DNA from: Azonexus sp. | GTDB lineage: Bacteria; Pseudomonadota; Gammaproteobacteria; Burkholderiales; Rhodocyclaceae | NCBI GenBank assembly: GCA_023150195.1 | Contig: JAKLLI010000021.1 | Location: forward strand, 1 to 13,379 | DNA: 13,379 nt | Direction of reading: 5' to 3' | Part shown: positions 7,059-13,379 of the stretch, piece by piece | Layout: every line of letters begins with the position of its first letter | Numbering within the stretch: the stretch's first letter is position 1 | Translations under genes and position numbers: made by a program | Notes under the pieces: model-generated | Told to the model about the DNA's origin: nothing | The model's database searches: none | Seen by the model: the letters and a program-made list of their open reading frames with translations, nothing else

Positions 7059-8021
7059 ATGGACATCAAGAAGGTCTTGTTGCTCGGCGGTAGCGGTTTT
7101 GTCGGTACCTACATCGTCAATCGCCTCTCACAGCGCGGCATTCAGGTCACCGTGCCGACCCGCCGTCGTGAACGGAACAAAGCCTTGATCATGCAACCCG
7201 GCGTGGAAATGCCGGAGGCCAACATCCACTGCCTGAAAACCCTGACCGATCTGGTGCGTGGTCACGATGCCGTGATCAACCTGGTCGGTATTCTGCATAG
7301 CCGTGATGTGCAATTGCCCTACAGCAAGGATTTCGCCGACGCCCATGTCGAACTGCCGAAAACCATCGTTGCCGCCTGCAAGGCTGCCGGTGTCCGCCGG
7401 CTGGTGCACATGAGCGCGCTCAAGGCAGATCCCAAGGGACCCTCCGAATACCTGGCCTCCAAGGGCGACGGCGAAGCCGTGATTCTGGCCGCTGCCGGCG
7501 AGCTGGATGTGACGGTCTTCCGTCCGTCCGTCATCTTTGGTCTGGGGGATTCCTTCATGTCGATGTTTGCCAATGTGCTGCGCAAGGCGCCGATTTTCCC
7601 GCTGGGCTTCGGTCACGCCCGCTTCCAGCCGGTGTGGGTCGCCGATGTCGCCGATGCCTTCGTCGACGCCCTGGGCGATATCGACACCTATGGTCAAGCC
7701 TACGATCTGGTCGGACCGCAGACCTACACCTTGCGTGAACTGGTGGATTACACCGTGGAACTGACCGGCAGCAATGCCCGTATCCTGCCGCTGTCCGAAG
7801 GTTGGGCCTATCTGCAGGCCGGCCTGATGTGGCTGGCCCCCAATCCCCTGATGTCGCCGGACAACCTGCGCTCCATGCAGGTCGACAGTGTCTGCGACGC
7901 CAATTGCAAGGCCCCGGCCAACTGGCGCCCGACCGCGCTCGAATCGATCGCCCCCACCTACGTCGCCCGCAACACCCCCAAGGGCAAGCTCGACGGCTTC
8001 CGCTTCCGCGCCGGGCGCTAA
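7059..8021 (+). CDS. NDUFA9-like NAD(P)-binding SDR protein
   Basis: A 320-residue atypical short-chain dehydrogenase/reductase of the group annotated as complex I NDUFA9 subunit family. The N-terminal Rossmann fold has LLLGGSGFVG (7-16); S119 in HMSALK and Y131 with K135 (YLASK) fit the SDR catalytic pattern; VFRPSVIFG (153-161) and the later PVWVADVADAF are typical of extended SDRs. In mitochondria NDUFA9 is a structural, NADPH-binding subunit of complex I; bacterial relatives are of unproven function, so no reaction is assigned. The ATG at 7059 is preceded by GGGG about 6 nt upstream. Its TAA is 19 bp before the cca start, suggesting co-transcription. Confidence 0.88.
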   Translation: MDIKKVLLLGGSGFVGTYIVNRLSQRGIQVTVPTRRRERNKALIMQPGVEMPEANIHCLKTLTDLVRGHDAVINLVGILHSRDVQLPYSKDFADAHVELPKTIVAACKAAGVRRLVHMSALKADPKGPSEYLASKGDGEAVILAAAGELDVTVFRPSVIFGLGDSFMSMFANVLRKAPIFPLGFGHARFQPVWVADVADAFVDALGDIDTYGQAYDLVGPQTYTLRELVDYTVELTGSNARILPLSEGWAYLQAGLMWLAPNPLMSPDNLRSMQVDSVCDANCKAPANWRPTALESIAPTYVARNTPKGKLDGFRFRAGR

Positions 8022-8040
8022 GTTTCACGACAAGGCCACC

Positions 8041-9285
8041 GTGCAGATATTCATTGTTGGTGGCGCCGTTCGTGATGAATTGCTTGGCCGCAACGCCGAC
8101 GATCGCGATTACGTGGTTGTCGGCGCAACGCCAGAAGCCATGCTGGCGCAGGGATTCCGGCCCGTCGGCAAGGATTTTCCGGTCTTCCTGCACCCCGACA
8201 CTCACGCCGAATACGCTTTAGCCCGCACCGAGCGCAAGACCGCACCGGGCTACCACGGCTTCAGTTTCCACGCTGCGCCGGACGTCACGCTGGAAGCGGA
8301 TCTCAGCCGCCGGGATCTGACCATCAATGCCATGGCCAGGGCGCCGGACGGCAGCCTGATCGATCCCTTCCACGGTCAACGCGATCTCGCGGCCAAAATC
8401 CTGCGTCATGTCAGCCCCGCCTTTGCGGAAGACCCGGTGCGCATTTTGCGCATTGCCCGCTTTGCCGCCCGTTTTCCCGATTTTTCCATTGCGCCGGAAA
8501 CCATGGACCTCATGGTCGCCATGGTCAGTGCGGGCGAAGTCGATCATCTGGTCGCCGAGCGCGTCTGGCAGGAACTGGCCAAGGGCTTGATGGAAATCCG
8601 GCCTTCACGCATGTTCGAAGTGCTGCGCGAGTGCGGTGCACTGGCGCGTTTGCTACCGGAAGTGGATGCCCTGTTTGGCGTGCCCCAGCGCGCCGACTAC
8701 CACCCCGAAATCGATGCCGGCGTTCACACGCTGATGGTCATCGACCAGGCCGCCCGCCGCGGCTTTGGTCCGGCGGTCCGTTATGCCGCGCTCTGCCACG
8801 ATCTGGGCAAGGCAGAAACGCCAGCCGACATTTTGCCCCGTCACATCGGCCACGAAGCCCGCAGCATTCGGCTTTGCGAAGCCATGAGCGAGCGCCTGCG
8901 CGTGCCGAACGACTACCGAGATCTGGCCCGCCTGATGGCCCAGCATCACGGCACCGTTCACCGCTGCCGGGAAATGCGCGCCAGCACCTTGGTCGACTTG
9001 CTGGAAAAGTGCGAGGCCCTGCGTCGACCGGAACGCTTCGAAGCCTTGCTGGCCAGTTGCCTGTGCGACTACACCGGTCGCGGCGGATGGGAAAATCGCC
9101 CCTATCCGGCGATGGACTACCTGCGCGAGGTGCTGAAGGCGGTCAAACAAGTCGATGCCGGAAAAATCGCCCGCGACTGCGTGGACCGCAGCCCTATTCC
9201 CGAACGCATCCGTCAGGCCCGCATCCAGGCGATTCGTGACACCTTAAATCATCCGGCCGACGAGCCAGAGCAGGGCGGAAAATAG
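8041..9285 (+). CDS. cca: Multifunctional CCA-adding enzyme with HD domain
   Basis: tRNA nucleotidyltransferase that builds or repairs the 3' CCA end of tRNAs using CTP and ATP without a template. The 414 residues match the E. coli-type class II enzyme almost throughout. The head domain has GGAVRD (7-12) and the metal-binding D21 and D23 (DRD). RRDLTINA (90-97) and the EDPVRILRIARFAARF helix (130-145) follow. A C-terminal HD domain (H229; H253-D254 in LCHDLGK) is the phosphohydrolase part of the multifunctional form. The frame is open upstream to 7888, but the GTG at 8041 gives the family's exact beginning (MQIFIVGGAVRD) and has AAGG 5 nt upstream. The last 42 bp overlap the convergent DUF2905 gene. 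No tRNA gene lies nearby. Confidence 0.96.
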   Translation: MQIFIVGGAVRDELLGRNADDRDYVVVGATPEAMLAQGFRPVGKDFPVFLHPDTHAEYALARTERKTAPGYHGFSFHAAPDVTLEADLSRRDLTINAMARAPDGSLIDPFHGQRDLAAKILRHVSPAFAEDPVRILRIARFAARFPDFSIAPETMDLMVAMVSAGEVDHLVAERVWQELAKGLMEIRPSRMFEVLRECGALARLLPEVDALFGVPQRADYHPEIDAGVHTLMVIDQAARRGFGPAVRYAALCHDLGKAETPADILPRHIGHEARSIRLCEAMSERLRVPNDYRDLARLMAQHHGTVHRCREMRASTLVDLLEKCEALRRPERFEALLASCLCDYTGRGGWENRPYPAMDYLREVLKAVKQVDAGKIARDCVDRSPIPERIRQARIQAIRDTLNHPADEPEQGGK

Positions 9286-9441
9286 CAGGATGGACACAAA
9301 GGGAAAGCGGTATTCCCGGCCACGAAATCTGAACCTGAAATCCCCCGGCAACTGACCAAACCGAATGAAGCGCGCGACATGCGGCGTCACGATCCCGAGA
9401 AGAAATATTGCGACAACCAGCGTCAACAGCCACTTCAGCAT
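9244..9441 (-). CDS. DUF2905-family small membrane protein
   Basis: A 65-residue protein with two membrane segments, about residues 2-20 (rich in L, V and I) and 45-62. They are joined by a conserved basic loop with GQLPGDFRFRFRGREYRFPF, the pattern of DUF2905. Function is unknown. The ATG at 9441 gives the usual family length; an upstream frame open to 9516 would put polar residues before the first helix and is less likely. No clear ribosome-binding site is seen. Its last 42 bp lie antisense to the end of cca, and its start is 55 bp from that of the divergent hydrolase. Confidence 0.8.
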   Translation of the reverse strand: MLKWLLTLVVAIFLLGIVTPHVARFIRFGQLPGDFRFRFRGREYRFPFVSILLFSALLWLVGRMI

Positions 9442-9496
9442 GAAATTCGCAGCACCGGAAAAAACCGCATTTAACCACGGCAAAGGCCCGTCACTC

Positions 9497-10309
9497 ATGA
9501 TCACCCAACAAAACATTGCCGGCCTTGAAGTCTACGCCTGCCATCCTGCCAGGGATGCCGGAAAACCCCCGCTGCTCTGCGTCCACGGGGCTTTTGCCGG
9601 CGGCTGGATGTGGACCGAAACCTTTCTGCCGGCCCTGGCGGCGGCTGGCCATCCTTGCTATGCGCTATCGCTACGCGGTCACGGCGGCAGCCATGGGCAC
9701 GAACATATCCACTGGCACTCGATCAGCGATTACGTGGACGACGTGCGCACCGTCATTGAGGGTCTGGGCATCGACCCTGTTCTCATCGGTCATTCGATGG
9801 GCGGCTTCGTCGTCCAGAAATATCTGGAACGCTACCCGGTGCCGGCGGCAGCGCTATTGTGCTCGGTTCCGCCACAAGGCCTGATCGCGGCGCAATTTCA
9901 TTTGATGTTCCAAAAACCGGAACTCTTTCTGGAAATCAACCGCATCATGAGCGGGCAGGGGACAGACACCCGCACACTGCGCGAAGCCCTGTTTGCCGGC
10001 GAAGCGGATGAAGCCATGCTGACACAATGGCTCACCCAGATGCAGACCGAATCGCAGCGCGCACTCTGGGATATGTCCATGTTCAATCTGCCCAACGTCT
10101 ATCGCATGCACCGCCCGCCACTGCTGATCGTCGGTGCCGAAAAAGACATGCTGGTGCCGGCGTTTCTCGTCCAGTCCTGCGCGCAAACCTATGGCGAACA
10201 CGCCCACATTTTCCGCAACATGGGCCATGCCATCACGCACGAAGCCGGGTGGCAAGACGTCGTGGCCCTGATCACCGATTGGCTCGCAGCGCAATTACCT
10301 GCCGCCTGA
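9497..10309 (+). CDS. Alpha/beta-fold hydrolase, substrate unknown
   Basis: A 270-residue alpha/beta hydrolase. The oxyanion-hole region is HGAF (30-33), the nucleophile elbow GHSMGG has S100, the acid is probably D217 in GAEKDMLVP, and the catalytic histidine is probably H244 in NMGHAITHEAGW, so the triad is complete. Residues about 125-205 form a helical cap that would set specificity. There is no signal peptide, so it should be cytosolic. The ATG at 9497 starts a few residues before the fold; the frame is open back to 9365 but that part lies over DUF2905. An AAAGG about 10 nt upstream could be the ribosome site. Esterase, lipase or C-C hydrolase activity cannot be told apart here, and neighbours give no hint. 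Confidence 0.88.
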   Translation: MITQQNIAGLEVYACHPARDAGKPPLLCVHGAFAGGWMWTETFLPALAAAGHPCYALSLRGHGGSHGHEHIHWHSISDYVDDVRTVIEGLGIDPVLIGHSMGGFVVQKYLERYPVPAAALLCSVPPQGLIAAQFHLMFQKPELFLEINRIMSGQGTDTRTLREALFAGEADEAMLTQWLTQMQTESQRALWDMSMFNLPNVYRMHRPPLLIVGAEKDMLVPAFLVQSCAQTYGEHAHIFRNMGHAITHEAGWQDVVALITDWLAAQLPAA

Positions 10310-10357
10310 ATGTCCGCCTCGACGCTGCTTGCAAGAGGCTTTGCAGCCGGCTCGCCC

Positions 10358-10387
10358 TTGGAAAACGGCCTATAACTTTGGTAAAGT
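10358..10387 (+). promoter_or_regulatory. Candidate promoter of the unknown 330-residue gene
   Basis: TTGGAA (10358-10363) and TAAAGT (10382-10387) lie 18 bp apart, each matching consensus at 4 of 6 positions. The start point would be near 10394, about 19 nt before the ATG. The -10 box overlaps a short inverted repeat, ACTTT-GGT-AAAGT (10375-10387). Weak prediction by eye. Confidence 0.3.
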
Positions 10388-10412
10388 GTTCGCCTGCTTG
10401 ATTGAAACGACC

Positions 10413-11405
10413 ATGCCAGATCAACCCGATATTGCTGCTGCCATTGCTTCTGCACTCCGCGCCCGACGCGAGGGGAGCGACCGCACCGCGCGTGACATCG
10501 AAGCCCTGGAGGCCTCGCTGGTCGCGGATATTGAAGCTTTTGATCTCGACGCCGTGGAGCGCCAGACCCGCCACGAACAAATGGCCATCAAGGTGTCGCC
10601 CTGTCTGGCCGACCCGGATCTCAGCTTCCCCGACATCCTGCCGGGACGAAGGGCAGAGCACGCCACGGTCAACCCGCGCATCGAGCCGGAAATCGCCAAA
10701 CCCGAACCTGTGCGCAGCCAGGAAACACCGCTGCCCCAACTCAGCCTGGGCGAAGGCAGCAGCCTGCTCGACCAACTCAAGGCACAGGCCGACCAGCGGC
10801 AGCAGGAACAGCATTCCGCACAGGCCGCGCGCAACAGCATCCACGAAGCGCTGGATCAGGCACTCAAGCATGTATTTTTCTACCTGCATGACGTGGTGCA
10901 GCAGCTCAATATCATCAAACCCAATGTGCCGCGGGATTTCCTGCTCGTGGAAAAATTCGTTTTCCGCCAGTTGGGCTGGACGGAAGGCTTCGTCGATTAC
11001 CGTTCGCAAAGCCAAAGTGCCGGTGCACTCGTCGAACTGGTCAGTTTCAGCTATCGGCTCAACAGCAAGCAAAACCTCCTGATCGAACGCGACGGCCCCA
11101 GTATCGACCGCTTCCGCACCGTGCTCTTCGATTACGGTCTACCGTTCAATTGCAAGGAATATCGCAACGAGCGCCGGCATCTTGAACGCGCTGACTTCCA
11201 CGTGCGTGGCGAAATCGCCGTCAGCGCCCGCTGGCGCGCGGATTTCGATAAAGGTGTGCTGATCCTCGAAACCCGCAATCTGGAACGTCTGGGGGCTGCG
11301 ATTTTCACGCTGCGCCCGGCCGCGGTCGACCAGGCCCTGCTCGATGATTTCGGCCGGCTGGTCCTTGGCCAGCCCAACCGCTTCCGCGAGCTGGCCCGCC
11401 GCTAA
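10413..11405 (+). CDS. Conserved-looking protein of unknown function
   Basis: I do not recognise this 330-residue protein. Three parts are visible. Residues 1-60 are helical and charged (alternating A, E, R and D). Residues 61-115 are rich in proline and probably a flexible linker. From about 117 a helical stretch rich in Q, A and E (117-165, possibly coiled coil) leads into a mixed alpha/beta domain (about 170-330) with many aromatics, such as FVFRQLGWTEGFVDYR, FSYRL, FRTVLFDYGLPFNCKEYRNE and the final ILETRNLERLGAAIFTL. There is no signal peptide or membrane span, so it is probably cytosolic. The ATG at 10413 is preferred, although the frame runs back to a TTG at 10329. No strong ribosome site is seen. 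It ends 2 bp before the convergent methyltransferase. Codon use resembles its neighbours. Confidence 0.75.
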   Translation: MPDQPDIAAAIASALRARREGSDRTARDIEALEASLVADIEAFDLDAVERQTRHEQMAIKVSPCLADPDLSFPDILPGRRAEHATVNPRIEPEIAKPEPVRSQETPLPQLSLGEGSSLLDQLKAQADQRQQEQHSAQAARNSIHEALDQALKHVFFYLHDVVQQLNIIKPNVPRDFLLVEKFVFRQLGWTEGFVDYRSQSQSAGALVELVSFSYRLNSKQNLLIERDGPSIDRFRTVLFDYGLPFNCKEYRNERRHLERADFHVRGEIAVSARWRADFDKGVLILETRNLERLGAAIFTLRPAAVDQALLDDFGRLVLGQPNRFRELARR

Positions 11406-11407
11406 GG

Positions 11408-12565
11408 CTAAAGCCGGTGACTTCGGTCGCCGCTGGAAAAGCCACACAGCGGCTCGTCCATCCCGCGCCCGATGGCAATCACCTTGAACAGTTCGCCCAT
11501 CTCGTGCGGCATCACAAGTTTGCCCACCGCACCCGCCGCACGCACATAGTCGGGCGTGTCCTGAGGCAGGGCGGCAAGCAAATCCAGGATGCCGCAGTTG
11601 ATCAGGAATTGGCCCTGATTCGTATACCCCAGCAGATCCAGCCCGGCCGGATGCGCCGCCGCGATCATCGCCGTGAAATCGACGTGGACCGTGACATCCT
11701 GCAATCCCGGTAAATAAAAGGGATCGGGATGGGCGTGATGGCGGTAGTGGCACATCAGCGTGCCTTCGCCCCGTTGCGGGTGGTAAAACTCGTGTCGGGG
11801 AAAGCCGTAATCGATCAAGAGCAGGGCACCTTTATCCAGCCGCTTCCCCCATTCTGCCGACCAGCGGCGCGCTGCCAGCCCCAGTTCGATCAAGTAGCCA
11901 TCGGGCAGGGCACAGGCCTCGGCAATCTCACGGGCGGCCGCCAGCACCTCACCCGTTGCCGGCCGGCCGGCGCGGACAAAACCGCCTTCCGCATTCAGCG
12001 CCACACCCATTTCAATGGGCCCATCGGCTGCCCAAACCACCAGATGGGCCGGCATGGCATCAAGCAACTCATTGGCCACGATGGCACCGGCAAAGTGCTC
12101 GGGCAACGCATCCAGCCAGGTCACCCGATCAACCCATTCCGGCACCGCGGCAGCAAGCGTTTCCCGCTGGCGCGCCCGCAAATCCCCGGATAAATCCAGA
12201 ATCAGATAGCGTTCGGGCAGGGCGTCCATGGCCGCCAGTGCGGCCAGCAAATCGGCCGCCAATCGACCTGTGCCGGCACCAACTTCCAGAATCACTGGCG
12301 CCGATGCCGCCATCACCTGCGCCACCTGGCGGGCCAGGGCCTGACCGAAAAGCCCGCTCAAGCCGGGCGCGGTGACAAAATCCCCCGCCGCACCGAATTT
12401 TCGCGCACCGGCCGAGTAGTAACCCAGCCCCGGCAGGTATAACACCTGGGTCATGTAATCGGCGAAGGAGATCCAGCCATCATGGCCTCGAATCTCGGCG
12501 GCGATGGCGCTGGACAGGCGCTGGCTATGCAAAAGCGCTTCTTCGTCAGGCACGGGCAAGGACAT
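11408..12565 (-). CDS. MidA/NDUFAF7-family SAM-dependent methyltransferase
   Basis: A 385-residue class I methyltransferase of the MidA/NDUFAF7 family. The SAM-binding motif is VILEVGAGTG (91-100). Family markers are DYMTQVLYLPGLGYYSAG (36-53), GDFVTAP (61-67), ANELLDAMP (164-172), LIDYGF (250-255) and HVDF (294-297). In mitochondria NDUFAF7 methylates an arginine of the complex I subunit NDUFS2 during assembly. The bacterial substrate is unproven, although a NuoD-like subunit is a reasonable guess. The ATG at 12565 has only a weak upstream GGA; TAGAAT on the minus strand (12598-12593) could be a -10 box. It faces the unknown gene with a 2-bp gap and diverges from the FIST gene. Confidence 0.9.
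   Translation of the reverse strand: MSLPVPDEEALLHSQRLSSAIAAEIRGHDGWISFADYMTQVLYLPGLGYYSAGARKFGAAGDFVTAPGLSGLFGQALARQVAQVMAASAPVILEVGAGTGRLAADLLAALAAMDALPERYLILDLSGDLRARQRETLAAAVPEWVDRVTWLDALPEHFAGAIVANELLDAMPAHLVVWAADGPIEMGVALNAEGGFVRAGRPATGEVLAAAREIAEACALPDGYLIELGLAARRWSAEWGKRLDKGALLLIDYGFPRHEFYHPQRGEGTLMCHYRHHAHPDPFYLPGLQDVTVHVDFTAMIAAAHPAGLDLLGYTNQGQFLINCGILDLLAALPQDTPDYVRAAGAVGKLVMPHEMGELFKVIAIGRGMDEPLCGFSSGDRSHRL
11415..11432. terminator. UUCG-capped hairpin at a convergent gene junction, possible terminator
   Basis: CGGTGAC (11415-11421), loop TTCG (11422-11425) and GTCGCCG (11426-11432) form a 7-bp stem with one G-T wobble and the extra-stable C(UUCG)G loop. It starts 10 bp after the stop of the unknown plus-strand gene and lies in the last codons of the minus-strand methyltransferase. 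An outer GGCT (11406-11409) can pair with AGCC (11440-11443). No T-run follows on the plus strand and only a short TTT on the minus strand, so intrinsic termination is uncertain. Confidence 0.35.
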
Positions 12566-12658
12566 AGCAGGGCATCCACTGGGAAAGCGTAAATTCTAGC
12601 CTCCACCCGGATTTATTTCTTGGCGATTGTGCTATTTTTGCCACAAGGGGAAGACCAA

Positions 12659-13379
12659 ATGAAAATTCATCAGGAGACCATCCGTAGCGTCGATCAGAGC
12701 GCTGCGGCCTTTGCCCGGCTGGCCGCGATCCAGCCCCAATTGCTGCTGGTTTTTTCGGGCATTCGGCTGTTGACCGAAGCAGGTTTGGGCAAGCAGTTGC
12801 GACAAACTTTCTCGAATACCCACCTGGTCGGCTGTTCCACGGCCGGAGAAATCGACCCCTCGGGCGTTTTTGACGAAAGCGCCGTGGTGACTGCGGTCCA
12901 CTTCGACGCGACACACATTTCGGTTGCCAGTACGGCGCTTGCCGACATGGAAGATTCGTTCACAGCCGGTCACCGCCTGGGGCAGAAGCTCAGCCATCCC
13001 GAACTCCGGGGCATTCTGATGTTCGGGCCCGGCGTTGGTATCAATGGCAGCGCACTGGTCCGCGGACTCTCCGAAGCGCTGGGGCAATCCATCCCCATCT
13101 CCGGCGGACTGGCGGGTGATGGGGGCGCTTTCAGGCAGACCTGGACTCTGGGGCCGGATGGACTGTGCGATGACCGCATCGTGGCCATCGGCCTGCAGGG
13201 GCCGCAGCTGATGCTGGGACATGGTTCCTTTGGCGGTTGGGAACCCTTTGGGCCTGCCCGAAGGGTTACCCGCTGTAGCGGTAATGTGCTTCATGAACTC
13301 GACGGCGAACCTGCGCTGTCCATCTACAAGCGCTACCTCGGCAACCACGCCGCCGATTTGCCCGCCTCGGGCCTGTTAT
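12659..13379 (+). CDS. FIST-domain sensory protein (3' end beyond window)
   Basis: The first 240 codons of a FIST-domain protein, cut by the window edge with no stop. FIST domains are predicted intracellular ligand-sensing modules of signal-transduction proteins. The FIST N part is clear: LVGCSTAGEI (56-65), INGSALVRGL (128-137), ISGGLAGDGG (147-156), then GSFGGWEPFGPARRVTR (189-205) and ELDGEPALSIYKRYLG (213-228) leading into FIST C. The ATG at 12659 is well supported by an AAGGGGA about 7 nt upstream. It begins without signal peptide or membrane span. FIST proteins occur alone or fused to kinase, GGDEF/EAL or chemoreceptor modules; what follows is out of view. It diverges from the methyltransferase across 93 bp in which I find no convincing promoter. 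Confidence 0.92.
   Translation, partial: MKIHQETIRSVDQSAAAFARLAAIQPQLLLVFSGIRLLTEAGLGKQLRQTFSNTHLVGCSTAGEIDPSGVFDESAVVTAVHFDATHISVASTALADMEDSFTAGHRLGQKLSHPELRGILMFGPGVGINGSALVRGLSEALGQSIPISGGLAGDGGAFRQTWTLGPDGLCDDRIVAIGLQGPQLMLGHGSFGGWEPFGPARRVTRCSGNVLHELDGEPALSIYKRYLGNHAADLPASGLL

Noticed and set aside
7888..8040. Upstream in-frame extension of cca into the SDR gene
   Set aside because: The extension reads as an arginine/proline/serine-rich shadow; the GTG at 8041 gives the conserved CCA enzyme N-terminus.
10324..10347. Hairpin GCTGC...GCAGC after the hydrolase gene as a terminator
   Set aside because: A 5-bp stem with a 14-nt loop and no following T-run; too weak to call.
12620..12641. 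TTGGCG...TTTTTGCC resembling a sigma54 promoter before the FIST gene
   Set aside because: The GG and GC elements are 18 bp apart rather than 12 by the same measure, so the required spacing fails.
12632..13348. Minus-strand open frame of 238 codons over the FIST gene
   Set aside because: It is antisense to clear FIST motifs, has a low-complexity polar composition, and matches no family.
1..13379. Mobile elements, CRISPR, phage or defence genes
   Set aside because: No transposase, integrase, repeat-spacer pattern or nuclease-helicase set is visible; genes are tightly packed and of uniform style.

Overview
The window is a compact chromosomal housekeeping segment from a GC-rich bacterium, most likely a betaproteobacterium. 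The gene order and protein styles suggest the Rhodocyclales; this is inference from remembered family resemblance, not from a search. Eleven complete protein genes and one gene cut by the right edge fill nearly all of the sequence. No intergenic stretch exceeds about 110 bp. I see no tRNA, rRNA, CRISPR array, transposase, integrase or attachment site. The first 59 bases lie downstream of the first gene and hold nothing I can assign.

Left block (1-4484), amino-acid metabolism. A YqaA-type membrane protein on the minus strand diverges from ilvA (threonine deaminase, isoleucine pathway). After a 90-bp gap with a plausible promoter and operator-like repeat comes an overlapping set: cysK (cysteine synthase), a MalY/PatB-type C-S beta-lyase whose TTG start overlaps the cysK stop by 4 bp, and a 97-residue membrane protein of unknown function overlapping the lyase by 10 bp. 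IlvA, CysK and the lyase are three PLP enzymes in a row. CysK makes cysteine. The lyase may cleave cystathionine to homocysteine, linking cysteine to methionine synthesis.

Middle block (4468-9441). A 5-formyltetrahydrofolate cyclo-ligase on the minus strand diverges, with only 14 bp between start codons, from a periplasmic Slt70-type lytic transglycosylase. This is followed on the plus strand by an NDUFA9-like SDR protein and the CCA-adding enzyme. A small DUF2905 membrane protein runs against the end of cca, with a 42-bp antisense overlap.

Right block (9497-13379). An alpha/beta hydrolase and an unrecognised 330-residue protein lie on the plus strand. They are followed on the minus strand by a MidA/NDUFAF7-type methyltransferase, ending 2 bp from the unknown gene with a UUCG-capped hairpin at the junction. 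Divergent from it is the start of a FIST-domain sensory protein that runs off the window.

I found no clear new defence, mobile or biosynthetic system. The best leads are the unknown 330-residue protein, the small membrane protein co-encoded with the cysteine/C-S lyase pair, and several tight overlaps and possible regulatory structures.
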